Below, in pieces: positions 16,131 through 27,654 of a stretch of DNA of 64,000 nt. Position numbers and translations under genes: made by a program. Below the pieces are notes generated by a model. That model had not been told where the DNA came from and did no database searches. It saw only the letters and a list, made by a program, of their open reading frames with translations. Source of the DNA: Terriglobus sp. TAA 43 (GTDB lineage Bacteria; Acidobacteriota; Terriglobia; Terriglobales; Acidobacteriaceae); assembly GCF_000800015.1 (NCBI RefSeq), contig NZ_JUGR01000001.1:3286001-3350000 (forward strand), read 5' to 3'. The stretch's first letter is position 1. Every line of letters begins with the position of its first letter.

Positions 16131-16535
16131 TTAGTAGCCGTAATAACCACGACGCGAATTCTGATTCGCAGCACCGGCAATCGCACCCACACCAGCGCCC
16201 GCAGCGCCGCCAATCAGCGCACCCTTACCGCCGCCCAGCAATCCGCCAAGCACAACACCGGCAATGCCACCAATCGCCGCACCCGTACCCGGTCCAACGC
16301 CGTTGTAGTGATTGCCATAGTAGTAGCGACCATCGTTGCGATAACCACCGTTATAACCGCCACGATAATCCGTGTCGCGATAGCTGTTGTTGCGGTAGCC
16401 ATCATTGCGATACCCATTGCCGTAATAGCTGCTGGCATACTGCCCCGGCCGAGGACCCTGCGCCGAAGCCGCCACTGGAGCCACCATACCCGCCAGCAAA
16501 ACACCCGACATCACCACACGTCCAAACCGTTTCAT
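16131..16535 (-). CDS. Secreted glycine-zipper protein
   Basis: A 134-residue protein with a signal peptide (MKRFGRVVMSGVLLAGMVAP, cleaved near ASAQG). The middle is rich in Tyr, Asn, Gly and Arg (repeats of the NGYRNDGYRNNSYRD kind). The C-terminal part is a glycine zipper (AIGGIAGVVLGGLLGGG, then GALIGGAAGAGVGAIAG), which can form membrane-embedded helical hairpins. Similar proteins occur at 19297 and 55031 in this window, so this is a small paralogous family. The function is unknown; an outer-membrane or periplasmic structural role is a guess. Confidence 0.7.
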   Translation of the reverse strand: MKRFGRVVMSGVLLAGMVAPVAASAQGPRPGQYASSYYGNGYRNDGYRNNSYRDTDYRGGYNGGYRNDGRYYYGNHYNGVGPGTGAAIGGIAGVVLGGLLGGGKGALIGGAAGAGVGAIAGAANQNSRRGYYGY

Positions 16536-16677
16536 GACCAACCGTCCTACGGCCCCCAGATCGCCGCGGCGCCCATCGCCGTCGTCGTCAAAAGCACGCA
16601 TCAGTATGAACACACATCACGCAGAAAGTTGCGTTGCTTCATCCCGCTTGTCTTCGAAGCATCAAGAAACAAGCCGC

Positions 16678-18690
16678 TTACCAAACAGAGCATTGCTCCG
16701 CTGTTGGCCGTACCATCGCATCGCCTTCCTTGCACGCAAACGCCTTATCAAACTCGGGCATATTGCTCAGCGGGCCCAGCACACGATAGCGCCCCGGCGG
16801 ATGCGGATCAGTGGACACTGCAGTGCGTGCCATCTCCGGGCGTGCCAATGCGCCACGCCACTGTCCTTCCGCCAGGAAGAACTGTTGTTCCGGTGTCAAT
16901 CCGTCCACCGTTGGCTCTGGTCCTTTGCCCTCACGCGATCGCTCGTATGCGCGGAATGCAAGATTCACGCCACCCAGATCACCCAGTGATTCACCTGTCA
17001 CCAGCTTGCCCTGCAGGTGTAGTCCCGGCTCCACAAAGTAGTTGTCATACTGCTTCGTGGTGCATGCTGTGCGCTCCGTGAAGTTCTTATAGTCGGCATC
17101 CGTCCACCACTTCAGCAGCCGACCATCTGCAGCATACTGTGCGCCCTCATCATCCACACCGTGGCTTATCTCATGGCCAATGCTCACACCCACCGCGCCA
17201 TAATTAATGGCATCCAGTCCCTTCGGATCAAAGCCCGGCGGCTGCAGATATCCCGCAGGCACCACCACCTCGTTCATCAGCGGGTTGTAATACGCATTCA
17301 TTGTGGGCGGCGTCATGTCCCAGCGACCACGATCCACTGGCTTGCCAATCTGCTGCAGATCATCACGCACCGAGTACCGGCGCGCGCTGATGACGTTCTC
17401 CAGAAACGTGTCGCGCTTCACCACCACACCTTCGTATGTCTTCCATTTGTCTGGATAGCCAATCTTGATGTTCAGCGCATTCACCTTCTCCAGCGCCTTC
17501 GTCTTTGTCTCCGCAGTCATCCAGTCACGTGTCTGGATGGACAGCTTTAACTCATTCACAATGTTCACGGCCATGGTGCGCGCACGAGCCTTTGCTTCGG
17601 GTGGCAGGTAGCGGTCCACGTACTCGTGGCCCAGCGCCTCGCCCAGCATGCGGTCCGTTGTGATCACGCAGCGCTGCCACCGTGGGCGTTGTTCCTTCGT
17701 GCCACTCAATACTGTGCCGCGAAACGCAAACGACGTTTCTTCAAAGTTGTCCGCTAATGAAGCCGCATTGCCATCCAGCAGATGCCACCGCAGGTACGCC
17801 TTCCACTCCGCCAACGACACGGAAGTCAGCAGCCCATCAAACGCCTGCACCACCTTCGGTTGCCCCACATTCATGTGGCCCGTCGTTGGAATATGTTTTG
17901 CCTTGAAGTCTGCATCCCAGTCATAGTGCGGAGCCAGTGTCTTTAACTCTGCAAAGGTCGTCGGATGGTCTGTCGCCTTCGGATCGCGCAACTCCACACG
18001 GCTCATCCGCGCCTGCGCCAATGCTGTTTCAATCTTCATTACAGCAGCGGAGTCAGTCGTGGCCTGTTCAGCGTTTTCACCCGCCAGCGCGTACATCTTC
18101 TTCATGTACTCCATGTACTCTTCGCGCACATGTTTGAATCGGGCTTCATCGCGTAGGTAGTAATCGCGGTCCGGCATCCCCAGTCCGCCAATCTGTATCT
18201 CCGCAATCATCTTCGTGGTGTCATGCGAGTCCTGCGTCGCACCCTCACCCACAGGCGCATCCATCCCCATCGCAGCCATCGTCACCATGGCTGCATTCAG
18301 TGCCTTCACGTCGCGAATGCTGTCCACGGCGTGCAGCATCGGCTCCAGCGGCTTTAGCCCCGCGCTGTTAATGGCCGCATCATCCATGCACGCGCCGTAG
18401 AAGTCGCCGGTTAGCTGAGCAGGCGAACCCTTCGGCGACGTCTTTTTCATGTCGTCTTCCGCAATCGTCCGCAGACGCGCCCACGTATCGTCCTGGGTCA
18501 CGCTCCGAATCGCCCATGTCGCCTGCCGTTCCGGCATCGGATGCGTCTTACGCCATCCGCCCACGGCAAACGCCTCAAAGTCATTGCACGGGTTCACAGA
18601 GCGGTCCAGATTCTCCACTGGCACACCGCGCAACTGCTGCGCAGGCAACGAAAGCGTACAAACCAGAAGCGCACAAGCCACAAAGCGCAT
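16678..18690 (-). CDS. M13-family zinc metallopeptidase (neprilysin-like)
   Basis: A 670-residue exported endopeptidase: signal peptide (MRFVACALLVCTLSLPA), the long N-terminal peptidase M13 domain, and a C-terminal catalytic domain with the zinc motif HEISH (H506, H510) inside GVSIGHEISHGVDDEG. The downstream glutamate ligand lies in GESLGDLGG. The protein ends in CSVW, the Cys-x-x-Trp tail typical of neprilysin relatives. It would cleave short peptides in the periplasm or outside the cell. The start at 18690 puts the signal peptide first; the frame can be extended to 18747 without adding recognisable sequence. Codon use matches its neighbours. Confidence 0.9.
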   Translation of the reverse strand: MRFVACALLVCTLSLPAQQLRGVPVENLDRSVNPCNDFEAFAVGGWRKTHPMPERQATWAIRSVTQDDTWARLRTIAEDDMKKTSPKGSPAQLTGDFYGACMDDAAINSAGLKPLEPMLHAVDSIRDVKALNAAMVTMAAMGMDAPVGEGATQDSHDTTKMIAEIQIGGLGMPDRDYYLRDEARFKHVREEYMEYMKKMYALAGENAEQATTDSAAVMKIETALAQARMSRVELRDPKATDHPTTFAELKTLAPHYDWDADFKAKHIPTTGHMNVGQPKVVQAFDGLLTSVSLAEWKAYLRWHLLDGNAASLADNFEETSFAFRGTVLSGTKEQRPRWQRCVITTDRMLGEALGHEYVDRYLPPEAKARARTMAVNIVNELKLSIQTRDWMTAETKTKALEKVNALNIKIGYPDKWKTYEGVVVKRDTFLENVISARRYSVRDDLQQIGKPVDRGRWDMTPPTMNAYYNPLMNEVVVPAGYLQPPGFDPKGLDAINYGAVGVSIGHEISHGVDDEGAQYAADGRLLKWWTDADYKNFTERTACTTKQYDNYFVEPGLHLQGKLVTGESLGDLGGVNLAFRAYERSREGKGPEPTVDGLTPEQQFFLAEGQWRGALARPEMARTAVSTDPHPPGRYRVLGPLSNMPEFDKAFACKEGDAMVRPTAEQCSVW

Positions 18691-18794
18691 GGAAGAAAAC
18701 CTCGACTCGCAAAGTGTCTTCACAATACATCCTGAAGTCGCCCCCAAGGAGTGTTTCTAGGCGTTTGTGAAAGCGCTGGGCCTCCGCCATTTCT

Positions 18795-18853
18795 ACTGAC
18801 AGAGACAACGGCGACCAATAACCCCAAAGAACGCAAAGACGCCCGACACCCGC
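18795..18853 (+). repeat. Degenerate copy of the gyrA 5' end
   Basis: Two colinear blocks resemble the start of gyrA one kilobase downstream. Block one (18795-18812) matches 19844-19861 at 16 of 18 bases and covers the sequence leading into the gyrA ATG; here the start codon is changed to ACG. Block two (18817-18853) resembles 19902-19939 with a few changes and a two-base gap. About 36 bases of gyrA sequence are missing between the blocks. It cannot encode a protein and overlaps the hairpin at 18837. Confidence 0.45.
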
Positions 18854-18876
18854 GTTGCCCTCGGTGTCGGGCGTCT
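18837..18876 (-). terminator. Intrinsic terminator for the small secreted protein gene
   Basis: A 14-base-pair perfect stem (AGACGCCCGACACC and its complement) with a 12-base loop lies just beyond the stop of the gene at 18898. On the minus strand it is followed by a T-rich tract, as expected for an intrinsic terminator. Confidence 0.7.
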
Positions 18877-18897
18877 CCGCTCATCAAAATCGAATAG

Positions 18898-19281
18898 CTA
18901 TTTAGTATTAGCGGCTGTCGTCGGCGTAGCTGTCTGCCTCACGGCAGCATCCACCACCGCATACAGCAACTGGTCCGAATCACGACGAGACGCTGTCTTG
19001 ATCAGCATGCCCATCTTTCGCCCTGCGGCTTCGGTGTCCGGCAGCGTTAGGCCACGCTTCTGGGCGCTTAGGTTCGCGCACACCTGCACCATCTCAAAGA
19101 ACTTGTCTTCGTTTCGCCCGCTCTCCACCCACGCTTCATGAACCGTGCTGGTCAACAGTTCCTGGCTCACCGGCATAACAGTCGCACTTGCTGCCGGTTT
19201 GCTCTGTGCCTGCACCGCCATCGGAGCCACCATCAATCCGCCTACCAGCGCTGCCCGTAGTACCCAATGCTTCATCATCAT
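18898..19281 (-). CDS. Small secreted hypothetical protein
   Basis: A 127-residue protein with a signal peptide ([23 protein letters not shown]) and a mature part of about 100 residues that looks mostly helical ([50 protein letters not shown]). No family was recognised. Three consecutive ATG codons form the start (19281, 19278, 19275); a GAGAGG site is best spaced for the second. It lies 15 bases downstream of the glycine-zipper gene on the same strand and may be co-transcribed with it. Confidence 0.6.
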   Translation of the reverse strand: MMMKHWVLRAALVGGLMVAPMAVQAQSKPAASATVMPVSQELLTSTVHEAWVESGRNEDKFFEMVQVCANLSAQKRGLTLPDTEAAGRKMGMLIKTASRRDSDQLLYAVVDAAVRQTATPTTAANTK

Positions 19282-19296
19282 TCTGTCCTCTCGCGC

Positions 19297-19674
19297 TTAG
19301 CGGCGATAGCCGTGGTTGTAGTCACGATAGTCGCGATCATTGCGGCTATCAGCATTCGCCTTGCCCAGCAGCGCACCACCTCCGGCGCCAACCGCGCCGC
19401 CGATCAGTGCGCCCTTCAGGCCGCCGCCAATCAAACCGCCCAGCAAAGCACCCGCACCGCCGCCAATCAGTGCGCCCTTGCCCGGCCCAATCCCACCACT
19501 CTTGTGGTTGTCTTGGTACCGGCTGCGGTCATACCGGTCGTCATACGGATGTGTCCCGCGGTAGCCGTTGTCATATCCGCCGTGATGCTGCGCCTCCGCT
19601 GGCTGAACCACGACCGCAGGGGCCACCGTTCCCAACAGCAACGCCCCGCTTAAAACCATTCCGAGTCGCTTCAT
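19297..19674 (-). CDS. Secreted glycine-zipper protein
   Basis: A 125-residue relative of the protein at 16131, with the same plan: signal peptide ([19 protein letters not shown]), a Tyr/Asp/Arg-rich region ([16 protein letters not shown]), and a long glycine zipper ([18 protein letters not shown], then [17 protein letters not shown]) before a basic tail. The role is unknown. It diverges from gyrA with 182 bases between the starts and is probably the first gene of a two-gene unit with 18898. Confidence 0.7.
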   Translation of the reverse strand: MKRLGMVLSGALLLGTVAPAVVVQPAEAQHHGGYDNGYRGTHPYDDRYDRSRYQDNHKSGGIGPGKGALIGGGAGALLGGLIGGGLKGALIGGAVGAGGGALLGKANADSRNDRDYRDYNHGYRR

Positions 19675-19856
19675 CCTCTATCCAATCCGCTCTGCAGCCA
19701 AAGGCAGCAGCGCTGTGCTGGAAGGTAGATGCCTCAACCCGCCACCGGTGTCAGCTAAACCCACGTAAATTCATGGGGAACCGATTCGGAACACCAGCGC
19801 AAAAGCCGCGTAAATCGGGCCTCTGCAAAGAGCCAGCAGTTATACTGATAGAGACA

Positions 19857-22838
<2,982 letters not shown>

Positions 22839-22854
22839 GACCCAACAAGCACTT

Positions 22855-22896
22855 AATTCAAAGGCCAGTGCAAATTCGCACTGGCCTTTTGAATTA
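22855..22896 (+). terminator. Bidirectional terminator between gyrA and the defence-like gene
   Basis: AATTCAAAGGCCAGTGC and GCACTGGCCTTTTGAATT pair almost completely around a five-base loop. The A/T ends on both sides suit both gyrA and the convergent gene at 22948. Confidence 0.8.
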
Positions 22897-22947
22897 GGTG
22901 CTTTGACAGAGCATCTAGAAGATACGTCGAAGTAGTATTCTCTGGAG

Positions 22948-24573
22948 CTAAACTACATAGCTCGCCACAGCATTTTTTAAGGCTTGGTCCTCACGCAAAT
23001 AGGTCTGCACTTTATGAATGTATAGTTCGGGTGACAAGCCGATGTTGCTTGCTATTTGTTTGTAGAGGTTTTTTCTATTTAGCAGCTTTAGCTTTTCCTT
23101 CAGATTCGAAGAATGTGCGGCGTTGTTGTAGAGATCACGACTAGTCCGGAATATTGCTTCGACATCAAGTGCCGATACAAATGTTGTCACTTCGGAACTC
23201 ATCGAAGTAGCGTCGGTCGGCCGATGGGATGCAGAGAAGGTGGCCATCCGATTCCTAATTTGCTGCAACGCATGCTTAGCAGTCTGATCTATAAGAGCTG
23301 AGTCGAACGCAGATGTTATGACGTCTAGCGCAGATTGTTCCTTAGCTGCGGCGTCGGCTCGGCCGCCATACTCCTTGTTACAAACGAAACTTACGATTTC
23401 TGGCACGCAATAGAGGTTCTCAACTTCCGCGACCTCAAGAACTGCGATTTTCTTATCCCGTAGATATGCAATTTCATCTTCCGAGCGAAAATCTCGGTCA
23501 ACTATTCCTGTTATGTCTTTGTCGCTCAAGAGAACTTCTGCATTGGCTGCTCTGACGAGCATCGAAACATCGTCGCAACCTCCAACGGGCTTTATCCTGT
23601 CGTTCGGAAATAGGAGGCGGTATAAGGATGCATCCAGGCTTCCCTGCGTGCCTTCAATGAAACGAATCGCTTTACGGGTGCCAAGAACTTCAAGCATTAA
23701 CTGTTTTGGGAAATCCTCACTGGGTGGTATCTCTTGCCAATCCCAAGCTGAACCCGAAAAAGACTTCACCCAGATTGTTCTCGAAGCCTCCCTTGTGCTC
23801 GCAAACTCGAGATCTTGAGTGAGGTATATGAATTGGCAATCGGGCCTTGCTTGCTCTAAGAGATCCCAAAGCCTACCCGTTAGCGCCTTGTGGACATGCA
23901 ATTCTGGCTCATCCACGATGAGGATATTGCCCTCTACTGCGATTAGGGTTTGTGCACAGAGGTAGAAAATAACTCTTTCCCCGTCACTCATCTTGGACCC
24001 TGAATAATCTGCTGAGCCGTTGTTAGCCGTAATCTTGTCGTCCGCCAGCGAAATATTTACGGATGGAAGCAGTTCCTTCCAGATTCGAAGAAGGACATCG
24101 CTTGCGTCTTTAGTGAGTTCGGGGAGTTCACCAATGCGCCCTCCTTCCTCATAGGTTTTGATTTTATCCACGTAAAGCGCGTTGCGACGGCGCATCGATG
24201 CGAAAAGTAGGCTTATAACGACGTCGAAGTCATCCAGGGGTTTGCCGATTCCGAAATCATTTTGCCAGCGATGGAAATTTCTTTGTTGCATGAGTTGACC
24301 TGTAGTTGCAAATTGGTTCAGATCAACATGCTGTGTCCCAACGATTAGAAGTTTTCTCGCCTGATCTTCCGGAATTAATTGCAAATTATCAGAAATGCTA
24401 AGAATCTTATGAGCACTTATGCGATGTACCTTATGGGCCTGCGCCTCTTCTATGCGCGCTCCCATACGGCTCTTGCCGGCGCCATTTGCTCCCACAATAA
24501 CTAGGGATGTGTCGACATCAAACGAGATTAATGAGGTGCTGTTGGGTTCTGGAATCAATACAGTGGTTGGCAT
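22948..24573 (-). CDS. Fused AAA ATPase-DUF4435 protein (PARIS-like defence candidate)
   Basis: A 541-residue protein with two parts. Residues 1 to about 290 are an ABC/AAA-type ATPase: Walker A GANGAGKS (28-35), signature SDGER (196-200), Walker B ILIVDEPELH (217-226). Residues about 300-540 look like DUF4435, a TOPRIM-related domain: FIEG (E307), GGCDDV, GIVDRDF (D359, D361) and EVENLY. In the PARIS anti-phage system, AriA (ATPase) and AriB (DUF4435/TOPRIM effector) occur as two genes or as one merged gene (established knowledge). The ATPase part here is shorter than a typical AriA, so a related AAA/TOPRIM system is the alternative. The gene is much AT-richer than its neighbours (20 G/C of 60 at 23041-23100), a sign of transfer. 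It stands alone. Confidence 0.75.
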   Translation of the reverse strand: MPTTVLIPEPNSTSLISFDVDTSLVIVGANGAGKSRMGARIEEAQAHKVHRISAHKILSISDNLQLIPEDQARKLLIVGTQHVDLNQFATTGQLMQQRNFHRWQNDFGIGKPLDDFDVVISLLFASMRRRNALYVDKIKTYEEGGRIGELPELTKDASDVLLRIWKELLPSVNISLADDKITANNGSADYSGSKMSDGERVIFYLCAQTLIAVEGNILIVDEPELHVHKALTGRLWDLLEQARPDCQFIYLTQDLEFASTREASRTIWVKSFSGSAWDWQEIPPSEDFPKQLMLEVLGTRKAIRFIEGTQGSLDASLYRLLFPNDRIKPVGGCDDVSMLVRAANAEVLLSDKDITGIVDRDFRSEDEIAYLRDKKIAVLEVAEVENLYCVPEIVSFVCNKEYGGRADAAAKEQSALDVITSAFDSALIDQTAKHALQQIRNRMATFSASHRPTDATSMSSEVTTFVSALDVEAIFRTSRDLYNNAAHSSNLKEKLKLLNRKNLYKQIASNIGLSPELYIHKVQTYLREDQALKNAVASYVV

Positions 24574-24640
24574 AACGAAAATCTAACGCTCCAAATGCAG
24601 GTCTTATATGCAGATTTACATCGATAACTTATGCTGATAT

Positions 24641-24868
24641 CTAAGTTGTAGCAAGCAGATATGGCCCATCCAAATCCACTTTCGGTTTAGCCAAGGCCTT
24701 CCACGCGTACTGCACGCCCCAGAACAGGATCAGCAATCCCAGCGCGCCGCTGCCGAACGACACGAACAACATATAAAACGGCGAGATCAATCCCAGCCCC
24801 AGGACCCTCGTCACGCTATAGACCCACCCATGCGACTCGAACTTACTTGCATTCGTAGCGTTTCGCAT
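24641..24868 (-). CDS. Small membrane hypothetical protein
   Basis: A 75-residue protein with one or two hydrophobic segments (VLGLGLISPFYMLFVSFGSG, then LGLLILFWGVQYAWKAL) and a polar C-terminus. No family recognised. Its ATG at 24868 lies inside the end of the upstream gene (26-base overlap), so translation is probably coupled. A distinct ribosome site is not obvious. Confidence 0.5.
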   Translation of the reverse strand: MRNATNASKFESHGWVYSVTRVLGLGLISPFYMLFVSFGSGALGLLILFWGVQYAWKALAKPKVDLDGPYLLATT

Positions 24869-25499
24869 TCACGAAATCATCGCGATACGAAAAGGTGCTG
24901 AGTCGAACCAGCCCTTGGCTGGCGACTATCTCGGGAGGGTTCTGCCACGCAATCCAAAAGCCTTTGCTGCCAAGGGAAACGATGCGGTCAGCGATCTCTT
25001 CGGAGGACAGGTTCTCGCTTGCAGGCAGATGCACCACCTCTTCCTCACTATTGCTTATGCTATCGATACCGAAAGCGCGCTTCGGATCGGCAACGGTGCC
25101 CATCCACCCGTTCAGAATCATCCCCATCTCTCGCATGACGCTATTCTGAGCAGGAAAGCGCTCCCAACGGTGTTGCAGTGCCTCGTTAAGCGCATCCGGC
25201 ACACCATCCTTCGGTGTCACCAGAAGCACAGGCCCGCTCTCATCCACGTGATACCCATACTGATCTGCAATCATGCGTAACCGCTGCATCGGATCGGTGG
25301 GAAGAGGCTCCGCAGAAGCACCCCGCTCATGGCAAATATCGGAGCCCTTCCGCAACACAATCCCAGCAGGCACCCCGGCCTCTTTCGCAGCCACAGCCAT
25401 CGTCATCAGAACAGACTCCGGATCCTTATGCTGCTGCTGCGCGCTCGCAACCCCACCGAATCCACCCACCAGCGCGACGAGGATAAGCCACCGTTTCAT
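24843..25499 (-). CDS. Secreted hypothetical protein
   Basis: A 218-residue protein with a clear signal peptide (MKRWLILVALVGGFGGVASA). The mature part contains two stretches that look like repeated STN- or secretin-type alpha/beta folds (GVPAGIVLRKGSDIC, then MQRLRMIADQYGYHVDESGP), and a conserved-looking end (GFWIAWQNPPEIVASQGLV). The idea of an STN-like fold rests only on pattern and is weak. Two cysteines, one at the C-terminal end (YECK), may pair. It overlaps the 75-residue gene downstream and these two probably form a unit. Confidence 0.6.
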   Translation of the reverse strand: MKRWLILVALVGGFGGVASAQQQHKDPESVLMTMAVAAKEAGVPAGIVLRKGSDICHERGASAEPLPTDPMQRLRMIADQYGYHVDESGPVLLVTPKDGVPDALNEALQHRWERFPAQNSVMREMGMILNGWMGTVADPKRAFGIDSISNSEEEVVHLPASENLSSEEIADRIVSLGSKGFWIAWQNPPEIVASQGLVRLSTFSYRDDFVNAKRYECK

Positions 25500-25553
25500 G
25501 CGCAGAATCCTACACGTCCCGTCGCGCTTTCATAAGCAGCTCCGGACTCGACT

Positions 25554-26078
25554 TCAGTTCGCTAGCGCGACTAGTCGGCGAAGTTCAGCTTCCGCTGTTC
25601 CATCATTTGCAAGAAAAAGACCTGTCGATGGCAGGAAGATTCCGCAGCAGCGTTCATCGGTGACCTGTAGCAATAACTTCGCTAGTACGCCGTAAGCCTC
25701 TTCTTCAGGCAGGTCGTTATTCTGTACATCGAAAGCAGCCCATGCTCGCTGCTCTCGCCAAAACCTACCGGCATCCTCAGGCAGGTAGGCTGCTCCTGCT
25801 TCCACGTCATCTTCTGTTTTGCCGCCGTAAGCTCCGAATTTATGGAACACGGTGATCAGGTAACTTCCCGCTTTAAGCCACACCAGATCCGGACTCTGTT
25901 GCGAAAAATACATCGGATTCGAGCCGTCATATGGCACACCAAACGCCTTCGTTGCGGGTTCTCGAATCGCTTCTTCACCAAGAAAGAACGGCTTCCGCAT
26001 CAACAACACCATTGAGACCAGAGGTTCACCTTTCACCCTCCGTCCTAACAATGCACGCACCCAATCAAACAATCCCAT
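25554..26078 (-). CDS. Hypothetical cytosolic protein
   Basis: A 174-residue protein starting MGLFDWVRALLGRR, without a signal peptide. It reads as a globular alpha/beta protein: MVLLMRKPFFLGEEAIREPA, DLVWLKAGSYLITVFHKFG, then ERCCGIFLPSTGLFLANDGT near the end. The last motif and overall order recall families of uncharacterised proteins that monitor or bind ligands (DUF4261-like), but this is not firm. The start at 26078 was chosen over 26183 because the longer form adds 35 low-complexity residues. Confidence 0.5.
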   Translation of the reverse strand: MGLFDWVRALLGRRVKGEPLVSMVLLMRKPFFLGEEAIREPATKAFGVPYDGSNPMYFSQQSPDLVWLKAGSYLITVFHKFGAYGGKTEDDVEAGAAYLPEDAGRFWREQRAWAAFDVQNNDLPEEEAYGVLAKLLLQVTDERCCGIFLPSTGLFLANDGTAEAELRRLVALAN

Positions 26079-26260
26079 AGCGCAAAGCATAACCGCGCGG
26101 CCCAAGCCGCTAGCAGGAGTAAACCGCATCGCGCCGCGCCCCTCAGAATCCCGCGGCTGGCTGCGCAGCGCCGAGAACCGCACGAAGTGCTGTCAACCCC
26201 ACAACACCCCATCCATCCCAATAAACCCATCCCCAACAACCACTTAAAAGCCAAACTTTG

Positions 26261-26456
26261 TTGGCATGATCACCCACCCAGACTTTCTAAAATAAGAAAG
26301 AGCCCATACCTCAACCAACTCACTAAACCGCTAAGTCCTTTGGAAAGACGATTTTGCCTCTAACCCCAATAGTAAGACGATTTTAGAGACACCAAAACCG
26401 TAACTCCAATAGAAAGACGATTTTGCAAAAACAGGGGGGGGAGGGGGAGGGTACCC
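26261..26456. repeat. Intergenic repeat element, copy A
   Basis: The 466-base gap between 26078 and 26545 holds no gene but a structured element shared with 44563-44753. In order: TTGGCATG (26261-26268), TAAAAT (26288-26293), a variable part, and three boxes with AGACGATTTT (12-mers at 26344-26355, 26373-26384, 26413-26424), then an A-run, a G-tract (G8-A-G5-A-G3) and the palindrome GGGTACCC ending at 26456. Box-to-box distances are 29 and 40 bases, the same in both copies. The first two boxes are joined by CCTCTAACCCCAAT in both. TTGGCA and TAAAAT could be a promoter with a long spacer. The rest of the gap shows nothing. Confidence 0.75.
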
Positions 26457-26544
26457 ACCCTGCCGGAATCCGCCGCCTGCTCTCAACGCCCCGCAAACCT
26501 GCTTCTAAGAGGGAAGATTTGCAAATCCTTCAGCGGGAGCGCCG

Positions 26545-27651
26545 ATGCGCCTGGGAATCTTTCACGTCTGGCACGGTTGGTTCGTACCCTTCTTCGTCTT
26601 CTGCGCAGCGGTAGCGTTTTCCAACGCCTTCCACTGGCTTGTCTTCCGGTTCGTCCGTAAGGAGGAGGGCAAGCAGAACCCACGCTTCTCCATCGGTCTA
26701 GGACTGCAGCAGCACCTCGGTAAACCAGCGCGGGCCATCTTCCTCATCACCTGCCTGTTCTTCGTCCTCCCATTCGTCCCGGTTCCCGAGAACGTCCACG
26801 CCATCCTCCGCGAGATCCTCGCACTCGCCATGGTGTGCTCACTGGGCTGGTTCGCTGTCGGCACGGTCTACGTCGTGCAGAGCATCCTCTATCGCCGCTA
26901 CGACGTCACGTTGGAGAACAACGTAGACGCACGCCGCTTCCGCACGCAGTTCCAGCTCCTCCGCCGAGTCATCGTCGCATTCATCATCGTCATCACCATC
27001 GCGGCCTGCGCGTACACCTTCCACGACGACCGTCTCTGGCGCGCCGGCACCGGTCTGTTGGCCTCAGCGGGGCTCGCCTCGTTGGTACTGGCAAGTGCCG
27101 CGAAGTCCACTGTGGGCAATTTTCTTGCGGGCATGCAGATCGCCTTGACACAACCCATCCGTATCGATGACGTGGTCGTCGTGTCAGGGGAGTGGGGCCG
27201 CATCGAAGAAATCAACTCCGCCTACGTCGTCATCAAGATCTGGGACTTGCGTCGACTTATCGTTCCACTCAGTTGGTTCATTGAGAACAGTTTCGCCAAC
27301 TGGACACGTGAGTCATCAGAGATCCTCGGCACAGCCTTCCTCTATCTCGACTACTCCGTCCCAGTCGAACCACTACGCCAGAAGCTCAGCGACATCGTTC
27401 ACTCCGCGAAGCAATGGGATGGCAAAGTCGTCGGCCTGCAAGTCACGGATCTCCGCGAACACACCATGGAACTTCGTTGCCTCGTCAGCAGTCGCAACAG
27501 CAGCGAGAACTTCGATCTGCGCTGCACCGTGCGCGAGGAGATGATGACGTTCGTGCGTGAGAACTACCCAGATGCATTTCCCACAGCGCGCTTCCTGGCA
27601 CGCCCAAAAGACCAGCCCAGCCAGTTTGAGATACCGGCGCCTACGGCATAA
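26545..27651 (+). CDS. MscS-family mechanosensitive channel protein
   Basis: A 368-residue membrane protein. Four or five hydrophobic segments cover residues about 8-185, with a basic cytoplasmic loop (FRFVRKEEGK). The pore-lining/MscS domain begins near residue 168 (LASAGLASLVLASAAKSTVG), followed by the beta-domain PIRIDDVVVVSGEWGRIEEI and the conserved tail VPLSWFIENSFANW. Such proteins release solutes on membrane tension. The cytosolic domain ends in a Pro-rich tail. The gene is single, convergent with the DUF1003 gene. Confidence 0.88.
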   Translation: MRLGIFHVWHGWFVPFFVFCAAVAFSNAFHWLVFRFVRKEEGKQNPRFSIGLGLQQHLGKPARAIFLITCLFFVLPFVPVPENVHAILREILALAMVCSLGWFAVGTVYVVQSILYRRYDVTLENNVDARRFRTQFQLLRRVIVAFIIVITIAACAYTFHDDRLWRAGTGLLASAGLASLVLASAAKSTVGNFLAGMQIALTQPIRIDDVVVVSGEWGRIEEINSAYVVIKIWDLRRLIVPLSWFIENSFANWTRESSEILGTAFLYLDYSVPVEPLRQKLSDIVHSAKQWDGKVVGLQVTDLREHTMELRCLVSSRNSSENFDLRCTVREEMMTFVRENYPDAFPTARFLARPKDQPSQFEIPAPTA

Positions 27652-27654
27652 CGA

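Noticed and set aside
26430-26456. Poly-G tract taken as an assembly error
   Set aside because: A similar tract ends the second copy of the repeat at 44737-44753, so it is a real part of the element.
26261-26456. CRISPR array
   Set aside because: Only three short boxes, unequal spacers of different size, no cas genes and the same spacer sequence in both copies.
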